This document shows, one piece after another, positions 38,129 to 47,061 of a stretch of 64,000 nt of DNA. Source of the DNA: Vibrio anguillarum. GTDB taxonomy: Bacteria > Pseudomonadota > Gammaproteobacteria > Enterobacterales > Vibrionaceae. Position 1 is the stretch's first letter, and each line of letters begins with the position of its first letter. Below the pieces are notes generated by a model, which saw only the letters and a program-made list of their open reading frames with translations, made no database searches and had not been told where the DNA came from. The position numbers and the translations under genes are program-made. Where the stretch lies: positions 1 through 64,000 of the forward strand of contig NZ_JAHGUP010000016.1 of assembly GCF_001989995.2 (NCBI RefSeq), in the 5' to 3' direction.

Positions 38129-39073
38129 TTAGCGCTTATTACGCAAATAACGTTTACGACGCTCTACTTTTTTGGCTGCTTTTTCCTCGGCTTCTCTAGC
38201 CGTTCGTTCTTCCACTTCCACTAACTCTTTGGTGATCATTTCAGGGCGTTCAAGAGTAATTTGGCCGAGAATACCTTGGCGCAATTCATGCAGTAGGATC
38301 TCCGAAGCTTTGTGCAGATCAATACGGCCACCGGGGCGCAGAGCACCACGTTTGCGGCCAATTTCTTCCATCCATTCCACATCAGATTGAGGTAGCTCAT
38401 CGATTTGATAACGCTCTTGCAAACGCTCAGGATAAGCTTGCGCTAAATACTCAACAGTATAAAAGGCTACATCCTCATATTCCATTGCAGTATCTTTTAC
38501 TGCCCCCGTTGCGGCTAGGCGAAAACCACTGTGCGGGTTTTCCACTTTAGGCCATAAAATTCCCGGAGTATCGGACAGCACAATGCCATTTTGCAAATTG
38601 ATACGTTGTTGGCGGCGAGTAACGGCGGGTTGGTTACCTGTTTGAGCCACAGCGCGACCGGCTAACGTATTGATGATGGTTGATTTACCGACGTTCGGGA
38701 TACCCATGATCATGGTGCGAATATTTTTCCCCACTTCTTCACGATGTGGTGCCAACTTACGGCAAAGCTCCATGATTTTATGCACTTCTTGAGGGTTAGA
38801 CGTGGTTACCGCCATTGCTTTCACCCCTTGTTCTTTCTCAAAATGGTCGATCCACAATTGCGTCATTTCAGGGTCTGCTAGGTCACGTTTATTGAGTACC
38901 TTCACACACGGTTTATTACCACGCAAATGGGAGATAAGTGGATTCTCGCTGCTAAACGGGATACGAGCGTCCAACACTTCGATAATCACATCAACTTGCG
39001 GAATGACCTCTTCGATCTCCTTACGTGCTTTATGCATGTGTCCCGGAAACCATTGAATTGTGTTGTTAACCAT
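38129..39073 (-). CDS. ylqF: Circularly permuted ribosome-assembly GTPase (RbgA/YlqF family)
   Basis: A 314-residue GTPase with permuted motif order: G4 'LNKRDLAD' (about 60) comes before G1 'GIPNVGKSTI' (about 122) and G3 'LSDTPGILWP' (about 170). The N-terminal 'IQWFPGHMHKARKEIEEVIP' is the family signature. Members of this family act in late 50S subunit assembly. The C-terminus is strongly basic ('KKVERRKRYLRNKR'), suited to rRNA contact. Single gene with its own terminator. Confidence 0.93.
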   Translation of the reverse strand: MVNNTIQWFPGHMHKARKEIEEVIPQVDVIIEVLDARIPFSSENPLISHLRGNKPCVKVLNKRDLADPEMTQLWIDHFEKEQGVKAMAVTTSNPQEVHKIMELCRKLAPHREEVGKNIRTMIMGIPNVGKSTIINTLAGRAVAQTGNQPAVTRRQQRINLQNGIVLSDTPGILWPKVENPHSGFRLAATGAVKDTAMEYEDVAFYTVEYLAQAYPERLQERYQIDELPQSDVEWMEEIGRKRGALRPGGRIDLHKASEILLHELRQGILGQITLERPEMITKELVEVEERTAREAEEKAAKKVERRKRYLRNKR

Positions 39074-39504
39074 TTGAAAACTGCCTTTTAATGTAAAAAT
39101 TCTGCTGGTGGAGGAAGAGAGTTTTTATTGATGTTTATGAGAATCATCAACAAGGTTTACTGATAACCACCGCAGTTTTAGATGTGATGATGTTAACATT
39201 TAATTGGCGAGGCTGGAATCTAAGCTGTGCGGTGAACTTTACGTGTTCTGTCAATGATGAGATGGCTTAGGATTGACGACGCTTGTGCAGTTACATCTCT
39301 TGTCGGTGAGAGAGCACTGAACCGAGCAAAAATTCGGTCAGATCGTGCTTGGTTAAGCAAGTTTTTGCCCAGCGGAGCAATTTATTGCTCAAGTAGTCAA
39401 AAGCAAAAGTTAACCTATTGAAATATAATAATTTAACACTGGCATTGCTTTTGCTTAGTGAGTCATTACATTATGCGATGCGATTCACGAAAAAGGACCA
39501 AACC
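39074..39504. other. 431-nt region upstream of the T6SS effector module
   Basis: No ORF supported before 39505. It contains small hairpins (ACCGA/TCGGT near 39333, GAGCAA-TTTA-TTGCTC at 39375-39390) and the sigma-54-type promoter at 39440-39455. No hcp, vgrG or transposase remnant could be recognised. Confidence 0.6.
39440..39455 (+). promoter_or_regulatory. Sigma-54 (RpoN) promoter of the T6SS effector module
   Basis: TGGCAT-TGCTT-TTGCT matches the -24/-12 consensus TGGCAC-N5-TTGCW with one change. The spacing of GG and GC is exact. Transcription would start near 39466, about 40 nt before the first ATG. In V. cholerae the hcp-containing auxiliary T6SS operons depend on RpoN and VasH, so this fits the genes downstream. 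Confidence 0.72.
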
Positions 39505-39609
39505 ATGCCAGCCGCTCTTCGAACCATTTCTTACCAAGCGTTATTAAACGCAGAGCAAGCCCATATGCCAGCCGTAAGATTATGCTCTACGCAGGGGAAA
39601 CCGTCATGA
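39505..39609 (+). CDS. 34-codon ORF coupled to the DUF4123 adaptor gene
   Basis: A short ORF starting 'MPAALRTISYQALLNAEQ' with AAAAGGA 7-8 nt upstream; its stop overlaps the adaptor start as ATGA (39606-39609). It is the first possible gene after the sigma-54 promoter, where an hcp or vgrG gene would be expected. It matches no family I know. It may be a leader peptide that couples translation, or a scar that fuses the start of one lost gene to the end of another. Real translation is unproven. Confidence 0.4.
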   Translation: MPAALRTISYQALLNAEQAHMPAVRLCSTQGKPS

Positions 39610-40424
39610 TCCTGTCTTGGTTTCAACAGCAGCAAAACCATCGCTATTGGTTAGTTGATCGCAAGCTTCATAAGCAGGCCTTACAGCAAAATGGGGGCTT
39701 TGGATTTGAAGAAGCCGTGCCTCTGTTTTATGGTGCAATGTTTACTGAGGTGATGGCACTCTCACCATGGTTAATCCCTGTGTCTGAATCGGTATTGTCG
39801 CTCCCTGAAGCGTTACTTGAACAGGGTATTGGGCTGTCAAGCCATGCCGTGGGCGATGAAGTGTTGCAGCATCTTCGCAGTTTATTAATTGCCGGATTAG
39901 AAGGCGAGGAAGTGATGTTTCGCTTTTACGATAGGTCGGTCATTATTGCTATGTTAGCGCGAATGGACCAATCAGAAGTGAACCAGTTTTCGGGTAATAT
40001 CAATCAATTGGCTGCATTAGATAATGGTGGCCAAGGCCACTTAGTCACGTTTGACAACACCTCGCACGCGCCATTTAATGCTCAGCAAGGCTCTTGGTGG
40101 GTAATAAAAGCGCATCATCTTGATAAACAAGAGAACTTACCTTTGTTAAAAGCTAACCTTGAATCTTGGTTATGGCAGCATTTCCCCAAGGCAATGGACC
40201 AGCACTTAACCCAAGGGCGTGATATCGCTTCCATGCTCACACCGTTTCTCTCTGCTGCTGAACAAACCTTAACGTATCGTGTGATGAGCGCGGCCATCGC
40301 GGCGATCATGGGCAACGAATACTTGGCTCAGCCTAGCATGATAGAACTGATCAAAGACAATCAAAATGAAGAGATTAAATACGCTCTGCATGCCTTAAGT
40401 CGCCAATTACAACATGAGGGATAA
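39606..40424 (+). CDS. DUF4123 T6SS effector adaptor/chaperone (Tap/TEC type)
   Basis: A 272-residue cytoplasmic protein whose opening 'ILSWFQQQQNHRYWLVDRKL' and following Gly/Phe-rich pattern fit DUF4123, the family that loads effectors on VgrG tips (Tap-1/TEC in V. cholerae, encoded next to the lipase TseL). The ATG at 39606 is preceded by AGGGG and overlaps the stop of the 34-codon ORF; the open frame extends 8 codons upstream. It lies 2 nt before the lipase gene. No VgrG gene is adjacent, so the partner must be elsewhere. Confidence 0.82.
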   Translation: MILSWFQQQQNHRYWLVDRKLHKQALQQNGGFGFEEAVPLFYGAMFTEVMALSPWLIPVSESVLSLPEALLEQGIGLSSHAVGDEVLQHLRSLLIAGLEGEEVMFRFYDRSVIIAMLARMDQSEVNQFSGNINQLAALDNGGQGHLVTFDNTSHAPFNAQQGSWWVIKAHHLDKQENLPLLKANLESWLWQHFPKAMDQHLTQGRDIASMLTPFLSAAEQTLTYRVMSAAIAAIMGNEYLAQPSMIELIKDNQNEEIKYALHALSRQLQHEG

Positions 40425-40426
40425 TC

Positions 40427-42463
40427 ATGGATTCATTTAACCATTGCGTGCAGTGCAACCCCGAGAAAAACTGGTTGGAACTGGAGTTCATGAGTGAAAA
40501 CGATGAACCGATTGATGGCCTTGCCGTCACCATTACGAACAAAATTACCTCCAACACACACACGCAAACCACCAGCGCTGGTAAAGTATTATTTGCAAAT
40601 ATTGCCGCAGGTGAATGGCGCGCTTCCGTCAGCCAAGCCTCTTTGTTAAGCGAAGTCGAAAAGTACGCCAGCCGTAAAGAAGGGCAAGAGTCGCCAGTGA
40701 AAATCCGTGCATCGGCAGAGCTGGATGCTGCTGAGAAAAACCCGAAACGGTATCACAGCACTACCATCGGTGATTTTTGGGATGAAGCCCCGCAAGATGA
40801 GTTTTTACAAGAGCATCATAAAGGGATAGATACCAATACCTCTGCGGAAAAAGCAGGGTTCAGCCTTAGCCACAACCAAAGTTACGTTTTTGAAATCAAA
40901 GCACTGCGCAGTTATATGCCAGTAATTATTGATACCGATGAATTTAGTTTGGTGAATAGTTATACCTTTGCGTTGTTGTCACAGCTGGCTTATGCGAGTG
41001 ATGAATTTGGTATTCCTGATGGTGAAAATCCAAGCTTAGAAGATGGAGGAATTGATTTCATTATCAAGCAGCTAAAGCAAGGTAATAGACCTCAATATTG
41101 TGCATCATCGAAAGAGACTTGGCTGTTACGAGAGATACCCTATTCTAAGCATCTGGAATATAAATTTTATAACGATAAGCTTATTGGTTGTGAAGGATAT
41201 ATTTTAAGTAATAGTGATATAGCTATTATTGGAGTACGTGGAACCCAAACATATTTCGGAAATGAAGAAATTGTTAAATTAGCCGATAAAAACACCACAA
41301 AACCTGTTAAAATGTTAAATCCTGTAGCCTTTAGAATAATTGAAGGTCTTGATGGAACCCGAGCCTTTTTACAGTCTCCAGGTTATCAAGATGTCATGTC
41401 TGATTTAGATGCATCTCAAATAGCAATACCCGAACTAGATAATGCCTATCTACATAAAGGTTTTTATCAATATGCAAAAGGACTATGGATTCCATTATCT
41501 GATGATATCCTTAAGTACCACTCAGATAAGAAATTCTACATTTGTGGTCATAGTTTAGGTGGTGCAGGCGCTCTGATTATCTCAGCTCTAATACAAAAAA
41601 ACTATAGATCAAATAATTTAAAACTATTTACATATGGTATGCCAAGGACTGGCACTCATTCCTTTGTTGCTAAATTTAATAATATTGTCCACTATCGTCA
41701 TGTTAATAACCATGATTTGGTACCACAAGTTCCATTTAAATGGATGAATACAAATTCTAAAAAAGAAAGCAATGTTCCTCTACCATTGGAAATATTAAAA
41801 GGTACGTCTCCTTTACTCTATGTGGCCGATTCATTGTTTAATAGAGTTACTGATGACGACAATGATAACTATCACCATCATGGCAATTTGGTTCAACTAT
41901 TAACCTATAGTATTGAAAAACACCAACCAAAAAAGGTAAAGCAAGTGTTGCTTACGCCTTACCAAACACATATTAAAAGCATGACGTTTGCGATTGATAA
42001 GCAAGATGACTCATTTATTTTAGCTGACTCACTGCGCAAAGAACATGTTGATATTAATGGTTATGCTAGCACCATTATCGATTCAGGGTTAGATCATATG
42101 ATGTCAGAATATATACCAAACTTAAAAGCACAGCTTAATATATTATTGAACGATTATTTATCTAACACATATAAAGAAGCAAGTGACGAGTTAGAGTATA
42201 CGGAAGCTCATCTTACAAAGGCTTATCACCAGATTTCACATGAACTTGCTGCTAGTCTGAGTATTCCATATCATGTTGGAGAAGCGAAAAGACTCAATTT
42301 AAGACTGGAGCAAGGTATTACGAATACAATTATTTTAAACTTGCAACGGACGAAGAAAGAACTAAATTCGTTAATAAATAATCCTTCACAATTGTCAAGG
42401 GAATCATTATTGTTTGGTGATAAAAATGATATAAGTACCACTATCAAGGAACAGTTACAATGA
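40427..42463 (+). CDS. Class-3 lipase T6SS effector (TseL/Tle2-like)
   Basis: A 678-residue predicted phospholipase. A conserved N-terminal part (to about residue 200) includes a small beta-rich segment ('IDGLAVTITNKITSNTHTQT'), likely for docking to the adaptor. The lipase_3 core has the nucleophile elbow GHSLGG with Ser376, an upstream 'IIGVRGTQTYFG' oxyanion segment, and later Asp and His candidates ('HRHVNNHDLVPQ'-type region). No signal peptide, as expected for T6SS delivery. DNA is near genome average for about the first 600 nt, then becomes strongly AT-rich, suggesting replacement of the toxic half. It overlaps the next gene by 4 nt. Confidence 0.85.
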   Translation: MDSFNHCVQCNPEKNWLELEFMSENDEPIDGLAVTITNKITSNTHTQTTSAGKVLFANIAAGEWRASVSQASLLSEVEKYASRKEGQESPVKIRASAELDAAEKNPKRYHSTTIGDFWDEAPQDEFLQEHHKGIDTNTSAEKAGFSLSHNQSYVFEIKALRSYMPVIIDTDEFSLVNSYTFALLSQLAYASDEFGIPDGENPSLEDGGIDFIIKQLKQGNRPQYCASSKETWLLREIPYSKHLEYKFYNDKLIGCEGYILSNSDIAIIGVRGTQTYFGNEEIVKLADKNTTKPVKMLNPVAFRIIEGLDGTRAFLQSPGYQDVMSDLDASQIAIPELDNAYLHKGFYQYAKGLWIPLSDDILKYHSDKKFYICGHSLGGAGALIISALIQKNYRSNNLKLFTYGMPRTGTHSFVAKFNNIVHYRHVNNHDLVPQVPFKWMNTNSKKESNVPLPLEILKGTSPLLYVADSLFNRVTDDDNDNYHHHGNLVQLLTYSIEKHQPKKVKQVLLTPYQTHIKSMTFAIDKQDDSFILADSLRKEHVDINGYASTIIDSGLDHMMSEYIPNLKAQLNILLNDYLSNTYKEASDELEYTEAHLTKAYHQISHELAASLSIPYHVGEAKRLNLRLEQGITNTIILNLQRTKKELNSLINNPSQLSRESLLFGDKNDISTTIKEQLQ

Positions 42464-43176
42464 AGACTGGATTTAAAGTTATCTTTGCAGTTATTGGGTT
42501 TTTCATAGTTATGTTTTACGTGGTTTATCCGCTAGCGGAATGGTATGAAAGTCGTCAGCCACCGTTTGGATCCTCTTCAGAAGATCAATATATTGTGATT
42601 CGAGGGAAAAAACCGATAGATGCAGATATAACCGCTTATGGTACATTTTTTGGCGGTGGTGAAACATGTAAATCATTTTCTTGGAGTGCCTCGGATGGTA
42701 AGAAAAGGAAAGGTGGAAAAGCAGATATATTATTTGAACATAACTTTTCGGAAAGTAATGATAGCTATGAGATAAGGCTTCCTTTTCATAATTTTATCTC
42801 TTCTGGTTGTGATATGAAATTACACCAAATAGAAGTCGAAGCAAAAAATGATTTTGACCAAGTTGGCTTTGCTAAATTGCGTCTTTATAAGACTAATAAA
42901 AATAACGAAAAGCCTTTATCATTTAGTACTTTTATCGAGGCAAAAAATTGTGAGCCATATTACTCTGAAAAGTTCAATCGATGGACAAATGGCTTTGGTT
43001 GTTATTACTACATTGATGGTAAGAAAAAAAGCCAAGATCAAGAATTCAACGCCTACACCGTCTACTACGATTTCTCGAAATTTAATAACGACACTGTGAT
43101 TCATTACGATATTTTAGCCGGTGAGAATTACCGCTCTGAGCCGTTAGTGCAAGAACAAGTCGCTGTAGAGCAATAA
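42460..43176 (+). CDS. Probable immunity protein of the lipase effector
   Basis: A 238-residue protein with an N-terminal membrane or signal segment ('FKVIFAVIGFFIVMFYVVYP', residues 5-24) and a periplasmic-type domain with several cysteines ('GGGETCKSFSW', 'SSGCDMKL', 'NGFGCYYYIDG'). The start overlaps the lipase stop (ATGA), and the position matches tsiV1 after tseL in V. cholerae. A periplasmic immunity protein suits an effector attacking phospholipids there. AT-rich until about 43,020, then normal composition to the stop. Function by context only. Confidence 0.7.
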   Translation: MKTGFKVIFAVIGFFIVMFYVVYPLAEWYESRQPPFGSSSEDQYIVIRGKKPIDADITAYGTFFGGGETCKSFSWSASDGKKRKGGKADILFEHNFSESNDSYEIRLPFHNFISSGCDMKLHQIEVEAKNDFDQVGFAKLRLYKTNKNNEKPLSFSTFIEAKNCEPYYSEKFNRWTNGFGCYYYIDGKKKSQDQEFNAYTVYYDFSKFNNDTVIHYDILAGENYRSEPLVQEQVAVEQ

Positions 43177-43521
43177 TTAGGCATAATGAATGTATTCAAT
43201 GATCACTTGATTACCTTCTATAGAAACATGCTGGATATCACCATCAACACTTATTCGGTTTTTTAAACAGATCGCTTTTACCTCGCTGGTGGCGGTCTGT
43301 TTCAAACTCGGTAGTACCCTGTGAGGCTCAATATGTAGATGACGACAGAATTGACTGATAAACGTCATCGATAAAGAGCTATCCCCTCGTAAAAGATGTG
43401 AGAACTCAAGTTGAGTAAGGTTAAGTCGCTTAGCCATCTCCATCTGAGTCAAATGCATTTTAGCCTTTTGTGACATCCATACATTGTATAAGGCTTGGCG
43501 ATCCTCTTCGCTAAACACCAT
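43177..43521 (-). CDS. XRE-type HTH regulator next to the T6SS module
   Basis: A 114-residue protein. The HTH is near residues 20-65 ('KMHLTQMEMAKRLNLTQLEF', 'SHLLRGDSSLSMTFISQF'), followed by a short C-terminal beta-rich tail. The start at 43521 has GAGGA upstream; the open frame runs 17 codons further without one. It converges on the immunity gene with no gap between the stops. Whether it regulates the module is unknown; it may simply flank the exchanged cassette. Confidence 0.75.
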   Translation of the reverse strand: MVFSEEDRQALYNVWMSQKAKMHLTQMEMAKRLNLTQLEFSHLLRGDSSLSMTFISQFCRHLHIEPHRVLPSLKQTATSEVKAICLKNRISVDGDIQHVSIEGNQVIIEYIHYA

Positions 43522-44195
43522 AGCCCATCCTCTTTTTGTTATCACCTTTATTGGTGGTGTGCAGAGTGACAAAAACGAGTTGAGGTAGTGTCAATGAGAG
43601 GTTAAGGCCAGTTTAAATTTTTAATCAATTTCCCTACCAAAACTCTTTCCTGCTCTCGGGTTCTTCCTATTTGATATCGAGCCACCGTATCAAAAAATGT
43701 AAAGCGTGATTCAGTAGCGCTTACAGCCTGCTTTATGGGCTTTTATACTGAAAGCAGGTTTGTAATATTCCTGTTGTTTCTTTTGGTTTAAAAATTAGTG
43801 CGTGGCTCTGATTAAACTGCTTTAAGGATTGTCTGTAGTTATTTTAATCATGATACTGATGAGTCGTGGCTTTTTTACGGTCAGACAATACCTGTCGAAT
43901 GCGGCCTAATAAAAGCTTGTTTTATTTAATATGCATTAAATACATGCAGTTATGTTTGGCTTGGGTTTTGAGGTTATTGATTTGTAGTGTTTAAAGTAGC
44001 TCAGGAATGGGTGATGCCTTTTGGTTGTTAATTCGTTTTCATCTCTTGTTATTTCGTTGTTGTTGTTTTCGTTATGAAAATTATTTCGTGATCATCGTCA
44101 TTAAAATGAAAGCCAATTCTTTTAATTTGAAATGCAAAGTGGAAGTATAAATACGTACTTTGACACTAAGCCAATAACAACAATGAGGTTTGATT
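43522..44195. other. 674-nt region upstream of the sorbitol operon
   Basis: No ORF that I can support. The left 450 nt show nothing I recognise. The right 170 nt hold four direct TTCGT repeats and a weak CRP-like site, then the srlA ribosome site. Confidence 0.6.
44032..44102 (+). promoter_or_regulatory. TTCGT direct repeats and CRP-like site upstream of srlA
   Basis: TTCGT occurs at 44032, 44053, 44068 and 44085, often as TTTCGTT, the type of repeat used by DeoR-family regulators such as SrlR. GTGA-TCATCG-TCAT (44088-44101) resembles a CRP half-palindrome. Both fit a catabolite-controlled sorbitol operon, but neither is proven. Confidence 0.45.
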
Positions 44196-44744
44196 ATGGA
44201 ATGGATAATTCACGGAGCGGAATGGTTTATCGGACTATTTCAAAAAGGAGGAGAGGTGTTTACGGGGATGGTAACCGGTATTCTACCTTTACTAATTGCA
44301 CTGCTGGTGGCGATGAATGCGCTTATCCGATTGGTGGGTCAAGAACGAGTGGAGAAACTGGCACAGAGTAGTGCTGGCAACCCAATCTCTCGCTATTTGA
44401 TATTGCCAGTTATCGGCACCTTCATTTTCTGTAACCCGATGACATTGAGTCTCGGTCGTTTTTTACCTGAACGTTATAAACCTTCCTATTACGCGGCGGC
44501 TTCATATAGCTGTCACTCGATGAATGGTTTATTTCCGCACATTAACCCTGGTGAGTTGTTTGTCTATCTAGGTATCGCTAGTGGCCTGACAACGCTCGGT
44601 CTGCCGCTTGGACCTCTTGCGGTTAGCTATTTGTTGGTTGGTATGGTGACGAATTTCTTCCGTGGGTGGGTCACTGACTTCACTACAACTATGGTTGAAC
44701 GTCAACAGGGTGTTCAGTTAGAGCGTCAGGTTCACGTAGGTTAA
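44196..44744 (+). CDS. srlA: Sorbitol/glucitol PTS enzyme IIC2 component
   Basis: A 182-residue inner-membrane protein, first gene of the sorbitol operon. It has about four hydrophobic segments and the family motifs '[14 protein letters not shown]' and '[21 protein letters not shown]'. With SrlE and SrlB it imports D-sorbitol as sorbitol 6-phosphate. The ATG at 44196 has GAGG 7 nt upstream; a TTG two codons earlier is not needed. The second copy at 48471 differs throughout but keeps every motif. Confidence 0.95.
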   Translation: MEWIIHGAEWFIGLFQKGGEVFTGMVTGILPLLIALLVAMNALIRLVGQERVEKLAQSSAGNPISRYLILPVIGTFIFCNPMTLSLGRFLPERYKPSYYAAASYSCHSMNGLFPHINPGELFVYLGIASGLTTLGLPLGPLAVSYLLVGMVTNFFRGWVTDFTTTMVERQQGVQLERQVHVG

Positions 44745-44757
44745 TGGGGCAATAAAA

Positions 44758-45753
44758 ATGACGAAAGTATTACGTATACAGAAAGGTAGTGGCGGTTGGG
44801 GTGGCCCATTGGAGTTGCCGATCGAAGCTGATAAAAAGGTGTTTTACATTACGGGTGGTACTCGCCCTGCGATTGTCGACCGTATTGTTGAGCTTACCGG
44901 TTATGAAGCGGTTGATGGTTTCAAAACTAGTGTGTCCGATGAAGAAATTGGTGTTGCGGTCATCGACTGTGGTGGAACATTGCGCTGCGGTTTGTATCCC
45001 AAAAAACGGATACCGACAGTTAATATTCACGCTACGGGTAAAAGTGGACCATTGGCTGAATTCATCACTGAAGATATTTATGTATCGGGTGTGCGTGAGC
45101 GTGACATTCAACTAGTAGGCAGCGAGGGGGGAGCAATGCAACCACCACCACTAAGAGATGAACTCTCGAACGAGAATCTGGCGACAAACAAATACGATAC
45201 GAGTAAAAAACTAACTCAGCAAAGTGACAGCTTGTTGGCTCGGATCGGCATTGGGATGGGTTCGGTGATGGCGATTTTCTACCAAGCTGGGCGTGAAGCC
45301 ATTGACACCATTTTGAAAACGATTTTGCCTTTTATGGCATTCGTCTCCATGCTGATTGGGGTGATCATTGCCTCTGGTTTGGGCGATGTGATCGCGCATG
45401 TATTGACGCCTTTGGCGCAAAACCCACTAGGGTTAGTAACGCTCGCGTTGATCTGCTCGTTCCCGTTGCTTTCTCCATTCCTTGGCCCCGGTGCGGTTAT
45501 CGCTCAAGTTATTGGTGTATTAGTCGGCACCCAAATTGGTCTTGGCAATATACCACCACATCTCGCGTTGCCCGCTTTATTTGCCATCAATGCTCAAGCG
45601 GCTTGTGATTTCATCCCAGTTGGGTTGGGTATGGCAGAAGCTAAGCCGAGAACCGTTGAAATAGGTGTTCCTTCGGTACTGTATTCACGCTTCCTTACTG
45701 GTGCACCTACCGTTCTACTGGCTTGGTTTGTGTCTCTATTTATCTATCAATAG
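44758..45753 (+). CDS. srlE: Sorbitol/glucitol PTS enzyme IIBC component
   Basis: A 331-residue protein with an N-terminal IIB domain (phospho-cysteine region '[19 protein letters not shown]', about 76-94) and a C-terminal membrane IIC part (from about 185) with '[20 protein letters not shown]' and '[20 protein letters not shown]'. It transfers phosphate from SrlB to the incoming hexitol. The linker between the domains (about 120-150) is the least conserved part against the second copy. Confidence 0.95.
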   Translation: MTKVLRIQKGSGGWGGPLELPIEADKKVFYITGGTRPAIVDRIVELTGYEAVDGFKTSVSDEEIGVAVIDCGGTLRCGLYPKKRIPTVNIHATGKSGPLAEFITEDIYVSGVRERDIQLVGSEGGAMQPPPLRDELSNENLATNKYDTSKKLTQQSDSLLARIGIGMGSVMAIFYQAGREAIDTILKTILPFMAFVSMLIGVIIASGLGDVIAHVLTPLAQNPLGLVTLALICSFPLLSPFLGPGAVIAQVIGVLVGTQIGLGNIPPHLALPALFAINAQAACDFIPVGLGMAEAKPRTVEIGVPSVLYSRFLTGAPTVLLAWFVSLFIYQ

Positions 45754-45765
45754 GAGGGGAGAGCA

Positions 45766-46128
45766 ATGTCGCCACTATATCAAGTCAAGATCGAGAGCAT
45801 TGGTGAGTTTGCCAATAGTGCGTTGGAAGACGATATGATGATCATCTTCAGTAATATTGCCCCAAAAGATGCGGCAGAGTATTGCTTCATCCACTCGCAT
45901 GACGCACTCAAGGGGAATATCAAACCCGGTGGTGTGATGCAATTGGGAAGGTATCAGTATCCGATTACAGCGGTTGGTGAGGTGGTCAATCAAAACCTTG
46001 CAGAACTTGGGCACATTACCATACGGTTTGATGCCTTAGTTGAAGCTGAATATCCGGGTTGTCTTCATGTCAATGGTGAACGACCTCAGCAAGTGCGCTG
46101 CGGTGATGAAATTGTCTTTTTAAATTAA
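45766..46128 (+). CDS. srlB: Sorbitol/glucitol PTS enzyme IIA component
   Basis: A 120-residue soluble phosphocarrier. The active His is in 'EYCFIHSHDALKG' (about residue 45), followed by 'YPITAVGEVVNQNLAELGH', the EIIA-Gut signature. GGAGGGGAG precedes the ATG. It is followed by a 58-nt gap with a hairpin (46139-46144 with 46162-46167) before srlD. Confidence 0.95.
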   Translation: MSPLYQVKIESIGEFANSALEDDMMIIFSNIAPKDAAEYCFIHSHDALKGNIKPGGVMQLGRYQYPITAVGEVVNQNLAELGHITIRFDALVEAEYPGCLHVNGERPQQVRCGDEIVFLN

Positions 46129-46186
46129 TAGTCAGTATGGGTGCTCTATGCCTACGATGGGGCACCCTCTAAGTAAGGTGTAAGTT

Positions 46187-46966
46187 ATGAGTAAAGTTGC
46201 GTTAGTGGTTGGTGGTGGTCAGACTCTAGGTGAATTTCTGTGCTTAGGTTTGGCTAATGAAGGTTACCGAGTTGCGGTCGCCGATTTAAATGGTTGCAGT
46301 GCTGAAAAGGTGGCTAATAGAATTAATCAAGAATACGGCCAGGCTACAGCACTGGGTGTGGAGGTAGATGCCACCAAAGAGCAAAGTGTAGTGAATATGG
46401 TTAGGCAAATAGATGAATTTTTTGGACGGATTGATCTGCTGGTTTACAGCGCTGGCGTAGCTCAGGCTGGCAAGATTGACGTTTTTCCACTGACTGCTTG
46501 GCAGCTATCGATTGACGTAAACCTAACGGGGTATTTCCTCTGTGCACGAGAAGTATCAAAAGTAATGATTCGTGAACAACGTGGTGGGCGCATTATTCAG
46601 ATCAACTCAAAGTCGGGTAAAGTGGGTTCAAAGCATAACAGTGGTTACTCAGCGGCCAAATTTGGTGGGGTTGGCCTGACTCAGTCACTTGCGTTAGATT
46701 TAGCGGAACACAAAATCACGGTGCATTCTTTGATGTTGGGTAACTTGTTGAAAAGCCCTATGTTCCAATCACTGCTACCTCAGTATGCGAAAAAATTGGG
46801 TGTACCGGAATCAGAGGTTGAACAGATTTATATCGATAAAGTACCACTTAAGGCAGGATGTGAATATCAGGATGTTCTTAATGTACTGAAGTTTTACGCC
46901 AGCGATGAAGCCGCCTATTGTACTGGTCAATCGATCAATATCACGGGTGGTCAGGTAATGTTCTAA
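46187..46966 (+). CDS. srlD: Sorbitol-6-phosphate 2-dehydrogenase
   Basis: Oxidises sorbitol 6-phosphate to fructose 6-phosphate with NAD. A 259-residue short-chain dehydrogenase: cofactor motif 'VVGGGQTLGEFLCLGL' (about 6-21), 'VYSAGVAQAG', catalytic Tyr-Lys in 'SGYSAAKFGG' (about 155-164) and the C-terminal 'GQSINITGGQVMF'. The Asp of 'VAVADLN' selects NAD. An intrinsic terminator follows, before gutM. There is only one srlD for the two permease sets. Confidence 0.95.
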   Translation: MSKVALVVGGGQTLGEFLCLGLANEGYRVAVADLNGCSAEKVANRINQEYGQATALGVEVDATKEQSVVNMVRQIDEFFGRIDLLVYSAGVAQAGKIDVFPLTAWQLSIDVNLTGYFLCAREVSKVMIREQRGGRIIQINSKSGKVGSKHNSGYSAAKFGGVGLTQSLALDLAEHKITVHSLMLGNLLKSPMFQSLLPQYAKKLGVPESEVEQIYIDKVPLKAGCEYQDVLNVLKFYASDEAAYCTGQSINITGGQVMF

Positions 46967-47019
46967 TCCATCCCCCATGGATTAAGCCCTATGCTCCTAG
47001 AATAAGGGCAGCTTATATT

Positions 47020-47047
47020 GGGCAGGCGTTATGCTTGCCCCTTTTTG
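47020..47047 (+). terminator. Intrinsic terminator between srlD and gutM
   Basis: GGGCAGGC-GTTAT-GCTTGCCC, an 8-bp stem with one G-T pair, followed by CTTTTTG. It lies 15 nt before gutM and would limit transcription of the regulatory genes gutM-srlR relative to the structural genes. Confidence 0.82.
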
Positions 47048-47061
47048 ACAAGAGGTATGAG

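Noticed and set aside
41030-43020. Insertion sequence or transposon as the cause of the AT-rich stretch
   Set aside because: No transposase gene, terminal inverted repeats or target duplication; the breakpoints lie inside continuous reading frames.
46981-47047. Integron attC/VCR-like repeat (GGGCAGGCGTTATGC)
   Set aside because: It has a short VCR-like string but only one copy and no conserved outer boxes; it is a plain terminator hairpin.
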